DNA of 33,957 bases from a virus, in the IMG/VR virus record IMGVR_UViG_3300037333_000151, positions 1-33,957 of that record, one strand, 5' to 3'. The first letter of the stretch is position 1. Each line of letters opens with the position of its first letter. The notes below the pieces were generated by a model. The model saw only the letters and a program-made list of their open reading frames with translations. It was not told the DNA's origin and did no database searches. A program made the position numbers and the translations under genes. Of this stretch, positions 8,362 through 15,207 are shown piece by piece.

Positions 8362-9027
8362 ATGATAAGTATTAATCAAATAGAAAAAGTTCAAGAAATT
8401 AGAAACTGGGATACAAATGAATTAACAGGGTATAAAGTGAACGATACAATTTTCGTTCCTATTGATAACGGGAATACAATGTATAGGAACATACAAGAAT
8501 GGGTTAAGAAAGGAAACACAATAACCCCTGCTTATACAGATAAGGAAAGACTTGCATATTTGAAAAATCAGTTATATAGACAAATTCAGAACATTGCAGA
8601 CACTAAAACAAAAGAAGCTAAAAATTATATCGCTCAAATGAATATGACACAAGACCAGTGGGAAAGATACCAGATTAAATATCAAAAAGCAAAAGAAGCA
8701 GTGGATTCAGGAGACTACTCATATTTTGATGCAGAAGCTTCGTTGGTGGATGGAATAACTGCAGAAGATTTAGCGAAAGCAGTAATAAATGCTTATGAAA
8801 CAGCACAATCAGCATTTGCGAATTTCGTTCAATTGATTGAGGTGTATAGAAGAAAAGCAAATAAAGAGGTTGACGGTTTACAAAATGTAGATGAAATAAA
8901 TTTAGCAAAAGAGTATTTAGAGAAAGCAAAAGCATTTGATGAAAATACAACCGAAGATGATATTAAAGTATTGTTCGATGAATTTGAAACGGCATTAAAT
9001 GATTTAAGAAACTCAAATACTGATTAA
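8362..9027 (+). CDS. Tail fibre-associated protein, possible assembly chaperone
   Basis: The product has 221 aa. An N-terminal part (about 1-65) with NTMYRNIQEWVKKGNTITPA resembles the start of DUF4376-type or tail fibre assembly proteins, which typically follow the fibre gene. The rest is helical and acidic (KEYLEKAKAFDENTTEDD). Placed directly after the receptor-binding protein, with AAAGGAG before the ATG. It may be a chaperone or a fibre attachment protein; the distinction cannot be made from sequence alone. Confidence 0.6.
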   Translation: MISINQIEKVQEIRNWDTNELTGYKVNDTIFVPIDNGNTMYRNIQEWVKKGNTITPAYTDKERLAYLKNQLYRQIQNIADTKTKEAKNYIAQMNMTQDQWERYQIKYQKAKEAVDSGDYSYFDAEASLVDGITAEDLAKAVINAYETAQSAFANFVQLIEVYRRKANKEVDGLQNVDEINLAKEYLEKAKAFDENTTEDDIKVLFDEFETALNDLRNSNTD

Positions 9028-9039
9028 TAAGGCGAAAAT

Positions 9040-9375
9040 ATGAAAATAAAATATTCAAATTTTAAACTTCAACCTTTACGTAATCACAAATTTAAACTTA
9101 TTGAAGAAGTTAAATATAAAGATTTAATAATCCCGAAAAACTTCCGCACAGATGGAGCTTCTGTCCCAAGAATGTTTTGGAGCATATTTCCTCCTAACAG
9201 GACGGATTACTTGCCTTGTGCGATTATTCACGATTACCTGTGCGATAAGGGCGAATACAAAAAAGCGGACGAGTATTTTAGAGAATGTCTAAAAGAGATA
9301 AGTGTTTCAAAAGTAACGAGATGCGTTTTTTATTATGCAGTTCGGATATATCACAAATTAAAGTATAAGGAGTAA
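9040..9375 (+). CDS. DUF1353 family phage protein
   Basis: The product has 111 aa and carries the DUF1353 signature: LIIPKNFRTDGASVPRMFWS, IFPP, then CAIIHDYLCDKG. The family is common in tailed phages near the tail/lysis boundary. Its function is not established; conserved His and Asp in the HDYLC segment suggest metal or catalytic chemistry, but that is speculative. It stands between the fibre genes and the lysis genes, three bases before the next ORF. Confidence 0.88.
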   Translation: MKIKYSNFKLQPLRNHKFKLIEEVKYKDLIIPKNFRTDGASVPRMFWSIFPPNRTDYLPCAIIHDYLCDKGEYKKADEYFRECLKEISVSKVTRCVFYYAVRIYHKLKYKE

Positions 9376-9378
9376 AAA

Positions 9379-9876
9379 ATGTTACCTATTTTGGGAATGC
9401 TTGCGAGTGCAGGATTAGACTTGGTAAATAAGTTTATAGACGCAGGGAAAGATAAAGCGGTTGAAGTAATAAAAGAAAAAACGGGTATAGACTTAACACA
9501 AAAAAAAACACTTTCGCAAGAGGATATACAAAAACTTAAAGAGTTTCAAGAAAAAGAGAAAGAGTTTTTATTGAAACAAATTGAATTGGCAAATCAGGAC
9601 AGGGCAGATGCGAGAAGTATGCAAAGAGAAGCTTTAAAGCAAGATAGTTGGTTTGCCAAAAACTTTATATATCTATTCGCAATAGCTTGGAGCGTTTTTG
9701 CTTTTGCGTATATTGGATTTATTACGTTTGGAAATATTCCACAGCAAAATATAAGATTTGCAGATACTATACTTGGATTTCTACTTGGGACAGCATTAGC
9801 GGGTATTTTACAGTTTTTTTATGGAAGCTCTTTGGGGAGTAAGATTAAAGACGAAAAAATGTTTGAAGGTAAGTAA
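9379..9876 (+). CDS. Holin-like protein (GTA holin 3TM type)
   Basis: The product has 165 aa. A charged N-terminal half includes a coiled coil and the motif QDRADARSMQREALKQDSWF, which matches the family of holins named from gene transfer agents. Two clear membrane segments follow, about residues 95-117 and 128-149; a weak hydrophobic stretch at residues 1-14 may be the third. A short charged tail ends the protein. Three genes upstream of the lysozyme and adjacent to another membrane protein, it is the best candidate for the pore that times lysis. Confidence 0.75.
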   Translation: MLPILGMLASAGLDLVNKFIDAGKDKAVEVIKEKTGIDLTQKKTLSQEDIQKLKEFQEKEKEFLLKQIELANQDRADARSMQREALKQDSWFAKNFIYLFAIAWSVFAFAYIGFITFGNIPQQNIRFADTILGFLLGTALAGILQFFYGSSLGSKIKDEKMFEGK

Positions 9877-9877
9877 A

Positions 9878-10312
9878 ATGGTTTTAAGTTTAGAACATAC
9901 GGTTGCTTTTTTTGTTGGCTCTATTATATTTAGTGCGGGTGGCGCTTGGTTTATCGTTAAAAATACCGCACAAAAAGCGGATACGGCAAATAGAAAAGCC
10001 GATGCGGTTGGAAAAAAAATTGACGATATGAGGAATGAGTTGATTGAGATGAGGACAGCTATTGATAAGGATTTGAATTCTTTAAAAAGAGAAATCGAAA
10101 TTGTAAACGAATCGCACGTAACAAGTAAAGATATTGAGAGATTTGTAACAAAAAAAGAATGCCAAGCAAGGTTTTCAGGTGTAGTGCAAAAAAGCGAACT
10201 TGATTTGATTTTAGAAAAACTTGACTTGCGATTCACTCATTTAGAGCAAGACAATAAAGAAATAAAAAAAGACATCAAGGATATACTTAAAATATTGAAG
10301 GAGAGAATATGA
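9878..10312 (+). CDS. Membrane-anchored coiled-coil protein of the lysis cassette
   Basis: The product has 144 aa. One N-terminal membrane segment (about 9-27, TVAFFVGSIIFSAGGAWFIV) is followed by a long charged coiled coil. The shape fits an i-spanin or second holin-type protein, or an accessory of the phage slt/lysis group, but no family was recognised. ATG at 9878 follows the previous stop by one base and is preferred over an upstream in-frame start inside the neighbouring gene. The last 4 nt overlap the lysozyme gene. Confidence 0.65.
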   Translation: MVLSLEHTVAFFVGSIIFSAGGAWFIVKNTAQKADTANRKADAVGKKIDDMRNELIEMRTAIDKDLNSLKREIEIVNESHVTSKDIERFVTKKECQARFSGVVQKSELDLILEKLDLRFTHLEQDNKEIKKDIKDILKILKERI

Positions 10313-10710
10313 ACGTTAAAGATTTTATAATCAAACACGAAGGGCTTAGACTTAAACCGTATCTTTGTCCTGCCGGCAAACTTACAATCGGCATCGGCAG
10401 AAACATCGAGGATAACGGAATAAGCGAAGATGAAGCGTCATATATGCTAAACAACGATATTAAAAGATGCGAAAACGAATTAAGAGAGATTTTCCCGAAT
10501 TTCGATGAACTTCCGGAAAACGTTAAAATCGCTCTAATCGATATGATTTTTAATTTAGGTAAACCGAGATTTTTACAATTTAAAAAGATGATACAGGCGG
10601 TAAAAGAGGGGGATTTTAAAAAAGCGGCGGAAGAGGCTAAAAATTCAAGGTGGTGTAGGCAAGTGGGGCAAAGGTGCGAAGATGTTTATAACATGCTAAC
10701 AAACACTTAG
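10309..10710 (+). CDS. Endolysin, T4-type lysozyme (GH24)
   Basis: The product has 133 aa and hydrolyses the glycan bond of peptidoglycan. The active-site segment is HEGLRLKPYLCPAGKLTIGI, giving Glu11, Cys20 and Thr26, exactly the E-8aa-D/C-5aa-T spacing of T4 lysozyme with Cys in place of Asp20. The C-terminus has the family's W(C)RQVGQRCEDVYNML. There is no signal peptide or SAR segment, so export should depend on the holin. ATGA overlap with the preceding gene. This is the last + strand late gene. Confidence 0.92.
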   Translation: MNVKDFIIKHEGLRLKPYLCPAGKLTIGIGRNIEDNGISEDEASYMLNNDIKRCENELREIFPNFDELPENVKIALIDMIFNLGKPRFLQFKKMIQAVKEGDFKKAAEEAKNSRWCRQVGQRCEDVYNMLTNT

Positions 10711-10714
10711 TGAA

Positions 10715-10732
10715 CCCTCAGAGAAGGGCTTT
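10715..10732. terminator. Weak candidate terminator between convergent genes
   Basis: CCCT (10715-10718) can pair with AGGG (10725-10728) with a 6-nt loop and is followed by C-TTT. It lies between the stops of the lysozyme (+) and the acidic gene (-), where a terminator is expected, but the stem is only 4 bp. Confidence 0.3.
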
Positions 10733-10739
10733 GGAGAGA

Positions 10740-11126
10740 TTAATCTATTAAATCTCCTTTAGCTTCTTCAAGAGTTTCAAAGTATTGTAAAGGCTCTCCG
10801 TCAATGTCAAGTTCATACCAATCAAGCTCAGGGATATAGTTTATTAAAGTTCTTCCTGCTTCAGTTTCTGTGTCAATTATGTTATGTTTTTTAGAAGATT
10901 GAACTTCTTTAATTACAATATAGTTTTTATCATGCGCTGCTAAATCGTTGCAGTCTATATCTTCAACTTCAAACTCAACATATAAGTCAGCTTTTTCATT
11001 GTCAACAGCTACACTTCCTATCATTTCATCAGTATCAATAATGTCATTGCATACATCTACATCATAGAAGTCATACCCTGTGGCTTTTCTTATTTTTTCG
11101 CTTAGTTCTAAAAGTGTCATTCTCAT
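10740..11126 (-). CDS. Highly acidic small protein behind its own strong promoter (moron candidate)
   Basis: The product has 128 aa with about 34 Asp/Glu against about 11 Lys/Arg, so a net charge near -23. It begins MRMTLLELSEKIRKATGYDF; acidic stretches include DVDVCNDIIDTDEM and FEVEDIDCNDLAAHD. The ATG at 11126 has AAGGAG 6 nt upstream; the ATG two codons earlier would have no spacing. It stands alone, opposite to the late genes and transcribed from a perfect consensus promoter, which is how morons look. Such charge and size are typical of DNA mimics that inhibit restriction, CRISPR or other DNA-binding proteins, but no known family was recognised, so that role is inference only. Confidence 0.75.
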   Translation of the reverse strand: MRMTLLELSEKIRKATGYDFYDVDVCNDIIDTDEMIGSVAVDNEKADLYVEFEVEDIDCNDLAAHDKNYIVIKEVQSSKKHNIIDTETEAGRTLINYIPELDWYELDIDGEPLQYFETLEEAKGDLID

Positions 11127-11157
11127 TTTCATCTCCTTTTTGTTTTTTCTTAATGCT

Positions 11158-11186
11158 ATTATACACCTATTTGGTATAAATGTCAA
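11158..11186 (-). promoter_or_regulatory. Consensus sigma-70 promoter for the acidic gene
   Basis: On the - strand TTGACA (11181-11186), a 17-bp spacer and TATAAT (11158-11163) form a perfect consensus promoter. The start would lie near 11151, about 25 nt before the ATG. Confidence 0.88.
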
Positions 11187-11193
11187 GAGCTTT

Positions 11194-11239
11194 TATGTAA
11201 AATATGTATAAATATGTAAAAATTTGCGAATTATATGTA
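11194..11239. repeat. Phased TATGTA repeats, candidate operator
   Basis: TATGTA occurs at 11194, 11203, 11213 and 11234, that is at 9, 10 and 21 bp steps close to the DNA helical repeat. The cluster sits between the two divergent promoters and could bind a regulator of both, for instance the HTH-like product at 11284. AT-rich background makes chance occurrence possible. Confidence 0.45.
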
Positions 11240-11246
11240 TTTGTTG

Positions 11247-11255
11247 TGCTATAAT
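11247..11255 (+). promoter_or_regulatory. Extended -10 promoter for the HTH-like gene
   Basis: TGC-TATAAT (11247-11255) lies 28 bp upstream of the start at 11284. No good -35 hexamer is present, as is common for extended -10 promoters. Confidence 0.65.
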
Positions 11256-11283
11256 TACACTAAATAAGTATAAGGAGGATAAA

Positions 11284-11757
11284 ATGTTTAAAGTACCTTT
11301 AAAAGAAATAGAAAGAAAATTTAATATCCCTTACCGCACAATTCAGAATTTTAACGAAGCGGAAGGATACAGGAAAGAAGTTGTAAATATTTTTAGTGAC
11401 CTAATAATTTTAGAAGAACTCGCAAAAAAAGATATAGAAAAATTTAAAGAGGCGGAAATTCCTTACATAACAGAGGGGATAGACAATTATTTAACAGAGA
11501 TTTTGTTAAATAAAACCGAAGCATTAAATCAGGCACTTACGGAGCTTATAAAAGATAATAATAAAATAAAAGAACTTACAGAAAATGCAATGCTACAAGA
11601 TTTTTTAGAGCCGGAAGAAATAAAAGCTACACAATATAGAATAGATAAGTATTTAGATAAATTAAGTAGATACTTTCTTGTAAAAGATCTTTTCGAAGAA
11701 ACATACAATTATTTAAAAAGTGTAAAAAAAGAAGGCAAACATGTCTTAAAAGATTAA
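11284..11757 (+). CDS. HTH-like regulatory protein, divergent from the acidic gene
   Basis: The product has 157 aa. The N-terminus (FKVPLKEIERKFNIPYRTIQ followed by NFNEAEGYRKEV) reads as a helix-turn-helix with its recognition helix at YRTIQNFNEA. The rest is helical and charged. The ATG at 11284 is preceded by AAGGAGG; an in-frame start 20 codons upstream would lie across the promoter. It has its own promoter and points towards the zinc-finger gene, which it overlaps by 4 nt tail to tail. Function unknown; it could control the divergent acidic gene. Confidence 0.65.
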   Translation: MFKVPLKEIERKFNIPYRTIQNFNEAEGYRKEVVNIFSDLIILEELAKKDIEKFKEAEIPYITEGIDNYLTEILLNKTEALNQALTELIKDNNKIKELTENAMLQDFLEPEEIKATQYRIDKYLDKLSRYFLVKDLFEETYNYLKSVKKEGKHVLKD

Positions 11758-12287
11758 CCCTTCTTTCTTAATTTCTTATACCTGCTCTGCACACTTCCGA
11801 TAGTCCTGTTTAACTTTAGGGCTATCTCTTTTTTTGTTAGTTTATTCCAGTTCTGCAATAAAAATTCGTCCTCTTCTTTAGAATAGGGCGTTTTATAAGT
11901 GTTGCTTTGCATACTAATCTCTCTTGCGTTATCGTTTTCTTCTTTAAAGCGTTGTAACTTCTGTAATTTTCTTTTTTCGTTGTAGTAAATTTCAGGGTGT
12001 TCTTTTCTATATTGTCTTTTATATTCTCTGTATTTTTCTATATGCCTGTTATATGTTTGCCTAACATTGTAATTATTTTTACATCTTTTAGAGCAAAAAT
12101 ATTTTTTGCTATCTGTTGTTACAAATGTTTCTCCGCAGTTTTTACATTCTCTAACATAATATTGCTTTTTCTCTCTTGCGTATTTTCTTTTTTTATACGC
12201 TAAATCCCTGCATTTTTTAGAACAATAAACCTGATCTTTACGTTTAGGCTTAAACGCTTGTAAGCAGTGCGGGCAGATTTTAAGCAT
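11754..12287 (-). CDS. Double zinc-ribbon protein with C-terminal Myb/SANT-like helix-turn-helix
   Basis: The product has 177 aa. Two CxxC...CSxxC clusters are visible: CPHC with VYCSKKC (about 5-26) and CKNC with YFCSKRC (about 48-69). A basic linker follows, then a C-terminal domain of about 45 residues (YSKEEDEFLLQNWNKLTKKE, IALKLNRTIGSVQSRYKKL) that reads as a Myb/SANT-like DNA-binding fold, as in phage and transposon regulators. Its start overlaps the integrase end by 8 nt, so it is the last gene of the leftward operon. It probably binds DNA; a role in integration control or in a homing-type nuclease assembly is unproven. Confidence 0.72.
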   Translation of the reverse strand: MLKICPHCLQAFKPKRKDQVYCSKKCRDLAYKKRKYAREKKQYYVRECKNCGETFVTTDSKKYFCSKRCKNNYNVRQTYNRHIEKYREYKRQYRKEHPEIYYNEKRKLQKLQRFKEENDNAREISMQSNTYKTPYSKEEDEFLLQNWNKLTKKEIALKLNRTIGSVQSRYKKLRKKG

Positions 12288-13443
12288 TTAGGAACCCCTC
12301 CCACCATTCGAGCAGTTTTCGTCTTTCTTCTAAAAAGTCACTACGCATATAAGCCCTTGTAACTTTATTTCCGATGGCATGTGCAAGCTGTGTTTCTATT
12401 ACTTCGCTGCTAAATCCGTGCTCTTTTTGCTTTTCGTAACAGATAGTACTAAAAGAAGTCCTAAATCCGTGCGGCTTATGATTTTTAATGCCTAATCGTT
12501 TTAGATACATTATAAAAACATTTTCACTTAAAGGTTTTTTAGGGTCTGCAGGAGAATAAAATACATACTTAGAGCGCTTAATTTTATGCGCTTCTAAAAG
12601 GATATTTTTTAGAGTTTCCGTTAAAGGCAGTCTAAATTCTTTTTTATTCTTCATTTCGCTCGCGGGAATAATTACTATATCTTTGTCTAAATCTACCCAG
12701 CTCCATTCCATTTTTCTTACATTTCCGCTTCTTAGCGCTGTTAAAATTAAAAATTTAAGTGCTAATTGTGTTATTTTATATACGCCTTCTACTTCAAAAA
12801 GCATTTTTACTAAATTTTTAAACTCTTCTTCGTTTGTGATTGCTTCTATATGCTTTTCTTCTCTTTTAGGCAGCAATTCGTTTATATCTATCGCTTCGCA
12901 TATGTTGTATTCTACATAATCTTTATGCATTGCAAAGCGAAATATTTGCTTTATAAGCAAAAAGACTTTTCTTCTTAATTCTACTTTATCTCCCGTTTTT
13001 GCTTTAGATAGCGTTTTCTTAACTATATTATCTAAAACTGCATTTATATCTGCTTTTGTTATTTCCCTTATATCTTTATCTCCTAAAATATCTAATATAT
13101 AGTTTTCTAATTTAGCGGTCTGATCTTTAAAGTGCTTAATGCTCCATTCCTGTTTCTTTATCCGCATAAACTCTTTTGCAACTTTTTTAAATGTTTTAAT
13201 TTCTGCTGCTTCGTTATTTTGCAGTCTGCCTTTAACCTTTATCGCTTCCTCTCTTGCTTTTTGCAAGGATATGTAAGGGTATTCGCCTAATGTAATTGTC
13301 TTTTCTTTTTTGTCTTGTCTGTATCTTATACGCCAAATTTTTTTACCTGTCGGCCGCACGTCTAAGTAAAGCCCGTTTATATCGAATAATTTATACGCTT
13401 TCTCTTTAGGTTTAGCCACTTTAATCTTCGTATTCGTAAGCAT
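12280..13443 (-). CDS. int: Tyrosine recombinase, P4-type integrase
   Basis: The product has 387 aa and catalyses site-specific recombination between attP and attB. The N-terminal DUF4102 arm-binding domain (residues 1-80, with GLYLDVRPTGKKIWRIRYR and TLGEYPYISLQKARE) marks the P4/tRNA-targeting subgroup. A core-binding region follows (about 85-180). Catalytic residues are Arg238 (TALRSGN), Lys265, His325 and Arg328 (PHGFRTSFST), His355 (LAHAIGN) and the nucleophile Tyr365 (TRAYMRSDF). All are present, so the enzyme should be active. The ATG has AAGGA 7 nt upstream. attP lies directly upstream (13444-13707) and an excisionase-like gene beyond it. Confidence 0.96.
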   Translation of the reverse strand: MLTNTKIKVAKPKEKAYKLFDINGLYLDVRPTGKKIWRIRYRQDKKEKTITLGEYPYISLQKAREEAIKVKGRLQNNEAAEIKTFKKVAKEFMRIKKQEWSIKHFKDQTAKLENYILDILGDKDIREITKADINAVLDNIVKKTLSKAKTGDKVELRRKVFLLIKQIFRFAMHKDYVEYNICEAIDINELLPKREEKHIEAITNEEEFKNLVKMLFEVEGVYKITQLALKFLILTALRSGNVRKMEWSWVDLDKDIVIIPASEMKNKKEFRLPLTETLKNILLEAHKIKRSKYVFYSPADPKKPLSENVFIMYLKRLGIKNHKPHGFRTSFSTICYEKQKEHGFSSEVIETQLAHAIGNKVTRAYMRSDFLEERRKLLEWWEGFLNA

Positions 13444-13707
13444 TTTTGCTTCCTTTAGGGGTAAAATTTTTTGTTACAAATTACGTTACCCAAAATCTTA
13501 CCCCGTTTTTTAAATTTTGTAAAGATTGTTCAGATTTGTTTAGATTTGTAGTATTGTAGAATTTAGCCTTATTTTAGGGGATTTTGTTTGTAGAAATTTT
13601 TGGAGATTTTTCTTTTTGGTGGAGGTGTCGGGAGTTTAACGAAAACGGATAAAAAGCGGGAATTTAGGGGATAATAAAAGATATATAAATTTTAATTTCC
13701 TAAATTT
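13444..13707. other. attP: attP region: arm-type repeats around a tRNA/tmRNA-like core
   Basis: No gene lies in these 264 bp. The motif TTTAGGGGNN occurs at 13454-13463, 13573-13582 and 13663-13672. The inverted form TTACCCC occurs at 13498-13504 and 13708-13714. A helically phased series AGATTGTT, AGATTTGTT, AGATTTGTA runs from 13523 to 13550. They lie on both sides of the core at 13617-13641, the arrangement expected for arm-type integrase and accessory-protein sites. GGGGTAAAATTTT (13458-13470) and the complement of 13492-13504 form a 12/13 inverted repeat. Confidence 0.75.
13617..13641 (-). other. attP core resembling the 3' end of a tRNA or tmRNA gene
   Basis: Read on the - strand, the segment is TTAAACTCCCGACACC followed by TCCACCA. 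It looks like a T-loop end, T-stem 3' strand (CCCGA), acceptor 3' strand (CACCTCC), discriminator A and CCA. The A73-CCA end with CTCC before it fits alanine-type acceptors, i.e. tRNA-Ala or ssrA. The CCA end points toward int, as in islands and phages that carry P4-type integrases. Confidence 0.62.
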
Positions 13708-13998
13708 TTACCCCGTTTTTGTAATTTCGCTTTCGTTTTTTAGATAATTTAAAACGTCTATCTTCCTATATTTTCTCTTTCCGTTTCTTATAATATATCC
13801 AATTTTGTCCTCTCTTGCAAGTTTATCTAAACTTTCAGGCGTGCAGCCTAAATATTTAGCAGCCTGTTCGCGTGGAATTATACTATACAAATCGAGAGGG
13901 TCATTTGTTTTTAATTTTTCTATCTCTTCTAAAAGCGGCGTTATAACTTCCAATACCGCTTCTTTTATTTCTTCTTTCGTAGGGATTTCGATAGGCAT
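13708..13998 (-). CDS. Excisionase-like helix-turn-helix protein
   Basis: The product has 96 aa. After a helical lead (residues 1-40), a MerR/HTH_17-type domain is visible: IPREQAAKYLGCTPESLDKL, then a wing (GYIIRNGKRKYRKIDVLNYL). The fold, size and position just before attP and int match recombination directionality factors, which bend attP DNA and favour excision. Its stop coincides with one of the inverted TTACCCC sites. A two-base gap separates it from the gene upstream. Confidence 0.72.
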   Translation of the reverse strand: MPIEIPTKEEIKEAVLEVITPLLEEIEKLKTNDPLDLYSIIPREQAAKYLGCTPESLDKLAREDKIGYIIRNGKRKYRKIDVLNYLKNESEITKTG

Positions 13999-13999
13999 T

Positions 14000-14605
14000 T
14001 TAGTCTCCTTCTAAATCAAATCTACCTGAATTTAAAATATCACAAATTTTTTGAGCATCTTCTTCTGTTTTAAAATACACTCTATCAGGAAAATAATAAT
14101 AATCAGTTACACTTGTAACAAATTGTTTATCATATTCTTCTGCTAAATCTTTTTTGATGGTCCAATTATTTTTACTTTCATTAAATTCATATCCTCTACT
14201 ATCCTCACATTCTTGGTCTCTTAATGCTAACAATTTTGCGAATTTTTTAATCTGTTTTAATGCTTTTTCTGCTGTTTCTCTATCGTTTCTTCCTATACCC
14301 GTTTTTACACCTCTATAATCAAACATTGTTACAACTCTGTTTTCTTTTAAACAAATCAAATACTTATCTTCTTTTAATTTAATTTTAGGTCTTTTAGGAA
14401 TTTCAAATTTAACTTCATCCCAAAAAAGAGTTTGTTTTACTCTGCTTTCTTTTTTTCCTTCATAGTCATACCAAGATACCTTATCAACAGAATTAAATTC
14501 AACAAAAATAGGATAAAAACTACCTTCAATTTTTGTAACTTCTCCCCATCCAAACTCAAAACTCCAAACTCTGTCACCTGTCTTAACTCCTTCAAAATAA
14601 CTCAT
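14000..14605 (-). CDS. Phage protein of unknown function
   Basis: The product has 201 aa. The first 60 residues are beta-rich (GDRVWSFEFGWGEVTKIEGS, then FYPIFVEF and YDYEGK), like a small barrel of the type seen in a family of phage-encoded proteins near recombination genes. The C-terminus holds YYYFPDRVYFKTEEDAQKIC. No catalytic motif recognised. AAAGGAG precedes the ATG. It is part of the leftward operon between SSB and the excisionase-like gene. Confidence 0.65.
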   Translation of the reverse strand: MSYFEGVKTGDRVWSFEFGWGEVTKIEGSFYPIFVEFNSVDKVSWYDYEGKKESRVKQTLFWDEVKFEIPKRPKIKLKEDKYLICLKENRVVTMFDYRGVKTGIGRNDRETAEKALKQIKKFAKLLALRDQECEDSRGYEFNESKNNWTIKKDLAEEYDKQFVTSVTDYYYFPDRVYFKTEEDAQKICDILNSGRFDLEGD

Positions 14606-14620
14606 TGTTTCTCCTTTTTT

Positions 14621-15073
14621 TTAAAACGGTATTGCATCCTCGTCAATATCAACTTCCGGTATATTTGCTTGACTGTTGTTTGTCTGAGGGGGTGCATAAT
14701 CCGCACTTTGCCCGTAGTTTCGGGCTTGATTTGTTTCACCGTTGTTTGTTTTGCAATCCATAAACTGCACTTTCTCTGCTACCACAACGTGTTTGCTGCG
14801 CTTTTGTCCGTCGTTGCCGACCCATTGTTCAAACGCCAGCCGTCCCTCGACTAAAATCCTTTTGCCTTTATGTAGAAACTGATTTGCAATTTCCGCCGAA
14901 CGTCCGAATACCTTTACGTCAATAAACATAACTTCCTGCTCCTGCTGTCCGGAAACATCTTTGTAGGTCCTGTTCGTAGCTATTCCGAAGTTTGCAACAG
15001 CAGTCCCGGACGGAAGATATTTAAGCTCTACGTCACGGGTGAGGTTGCCGACTAAGATTACTTTGTTAAACAT
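14621..15073 (-). CDS. ssb: Single-stranded DNA-binding protein
   Basis: The product has 150 aa. The OB fold occupies about residues 1-105 (MFNKVILVGNLTRDVELKYL, FGIATNRTYKD, FIDVKVFGRSAEIA, KGKRILVEGRL). A Gln/Asn-rich linker leads to the acidic tip DIDEDAIPF, the docking site for partner proteins. The ATG at 15073 overlaps the TGA of the upstream gene and has AAGGA 6 nt upstream, so it is preferred over the GTG one codon earlier. Together with the ERF protein it would support annealing-type recombination. Confidence 0.95.
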   Translation of the reverse strand: MFNKVILVGNLTRDVELKYLPSGTAVANFGIATNRTYKDVSGQQEQEVMFIDVKVFGRSAEIANQFLHKGKRILVEGRLAFEQWVGNDGQKRSKHVVVAEKVQFMDCKTNNGETNQARNYGQSADYAPPQTNNSQANIPEVDIDEDAIPF

Positions 15074-15207
15074 CACAATTCCTTTACAATTTTTGCATCA
15101 GGCTCGCTTTTTAATAAATATCTGCGGGCACTATTTTTATTTGTAGAAGTAATTTGCACTTCGTATAATTTGCCCTCTTTTTCTATTACAAATTTAAAAA
15201 CTTTCAT
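15073..15207 (-). CDS. Small protein (44 aa), unknown
   Basis: The product begins MKVFKFVIEKEGKLYEVQIT and ends KIVKEL. The start has an excellent ribosome binding site (AAGGAG, 5 nt spacing), its 5' end overlaps the previous gene by 14 nt and its TGA overlaps the SSB ATG. This tight coupling on both sides supports a true gene. It looks like a small beta-beta-alpha domain; no family recognised. Confidence 0.72.
   Translation of the reverse strand: MKVFKFVIEKEGKLYEVQITSTNKNSARRYLLKSEPDAKIVKEL

Noticed and set aside
9648-9842. Aromatic 64-codon frame within the holin-like gene
   Set aside because: Out-of-frame reading of the membrane-segment codons; no start signals.
13458-13504. 12/13 inverted repeat as an integrase core site
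   Set aside because: The tRNA-like segment at 13617-13641 is a better core; the inverted repeat fits arm-type sites that recur across the region.
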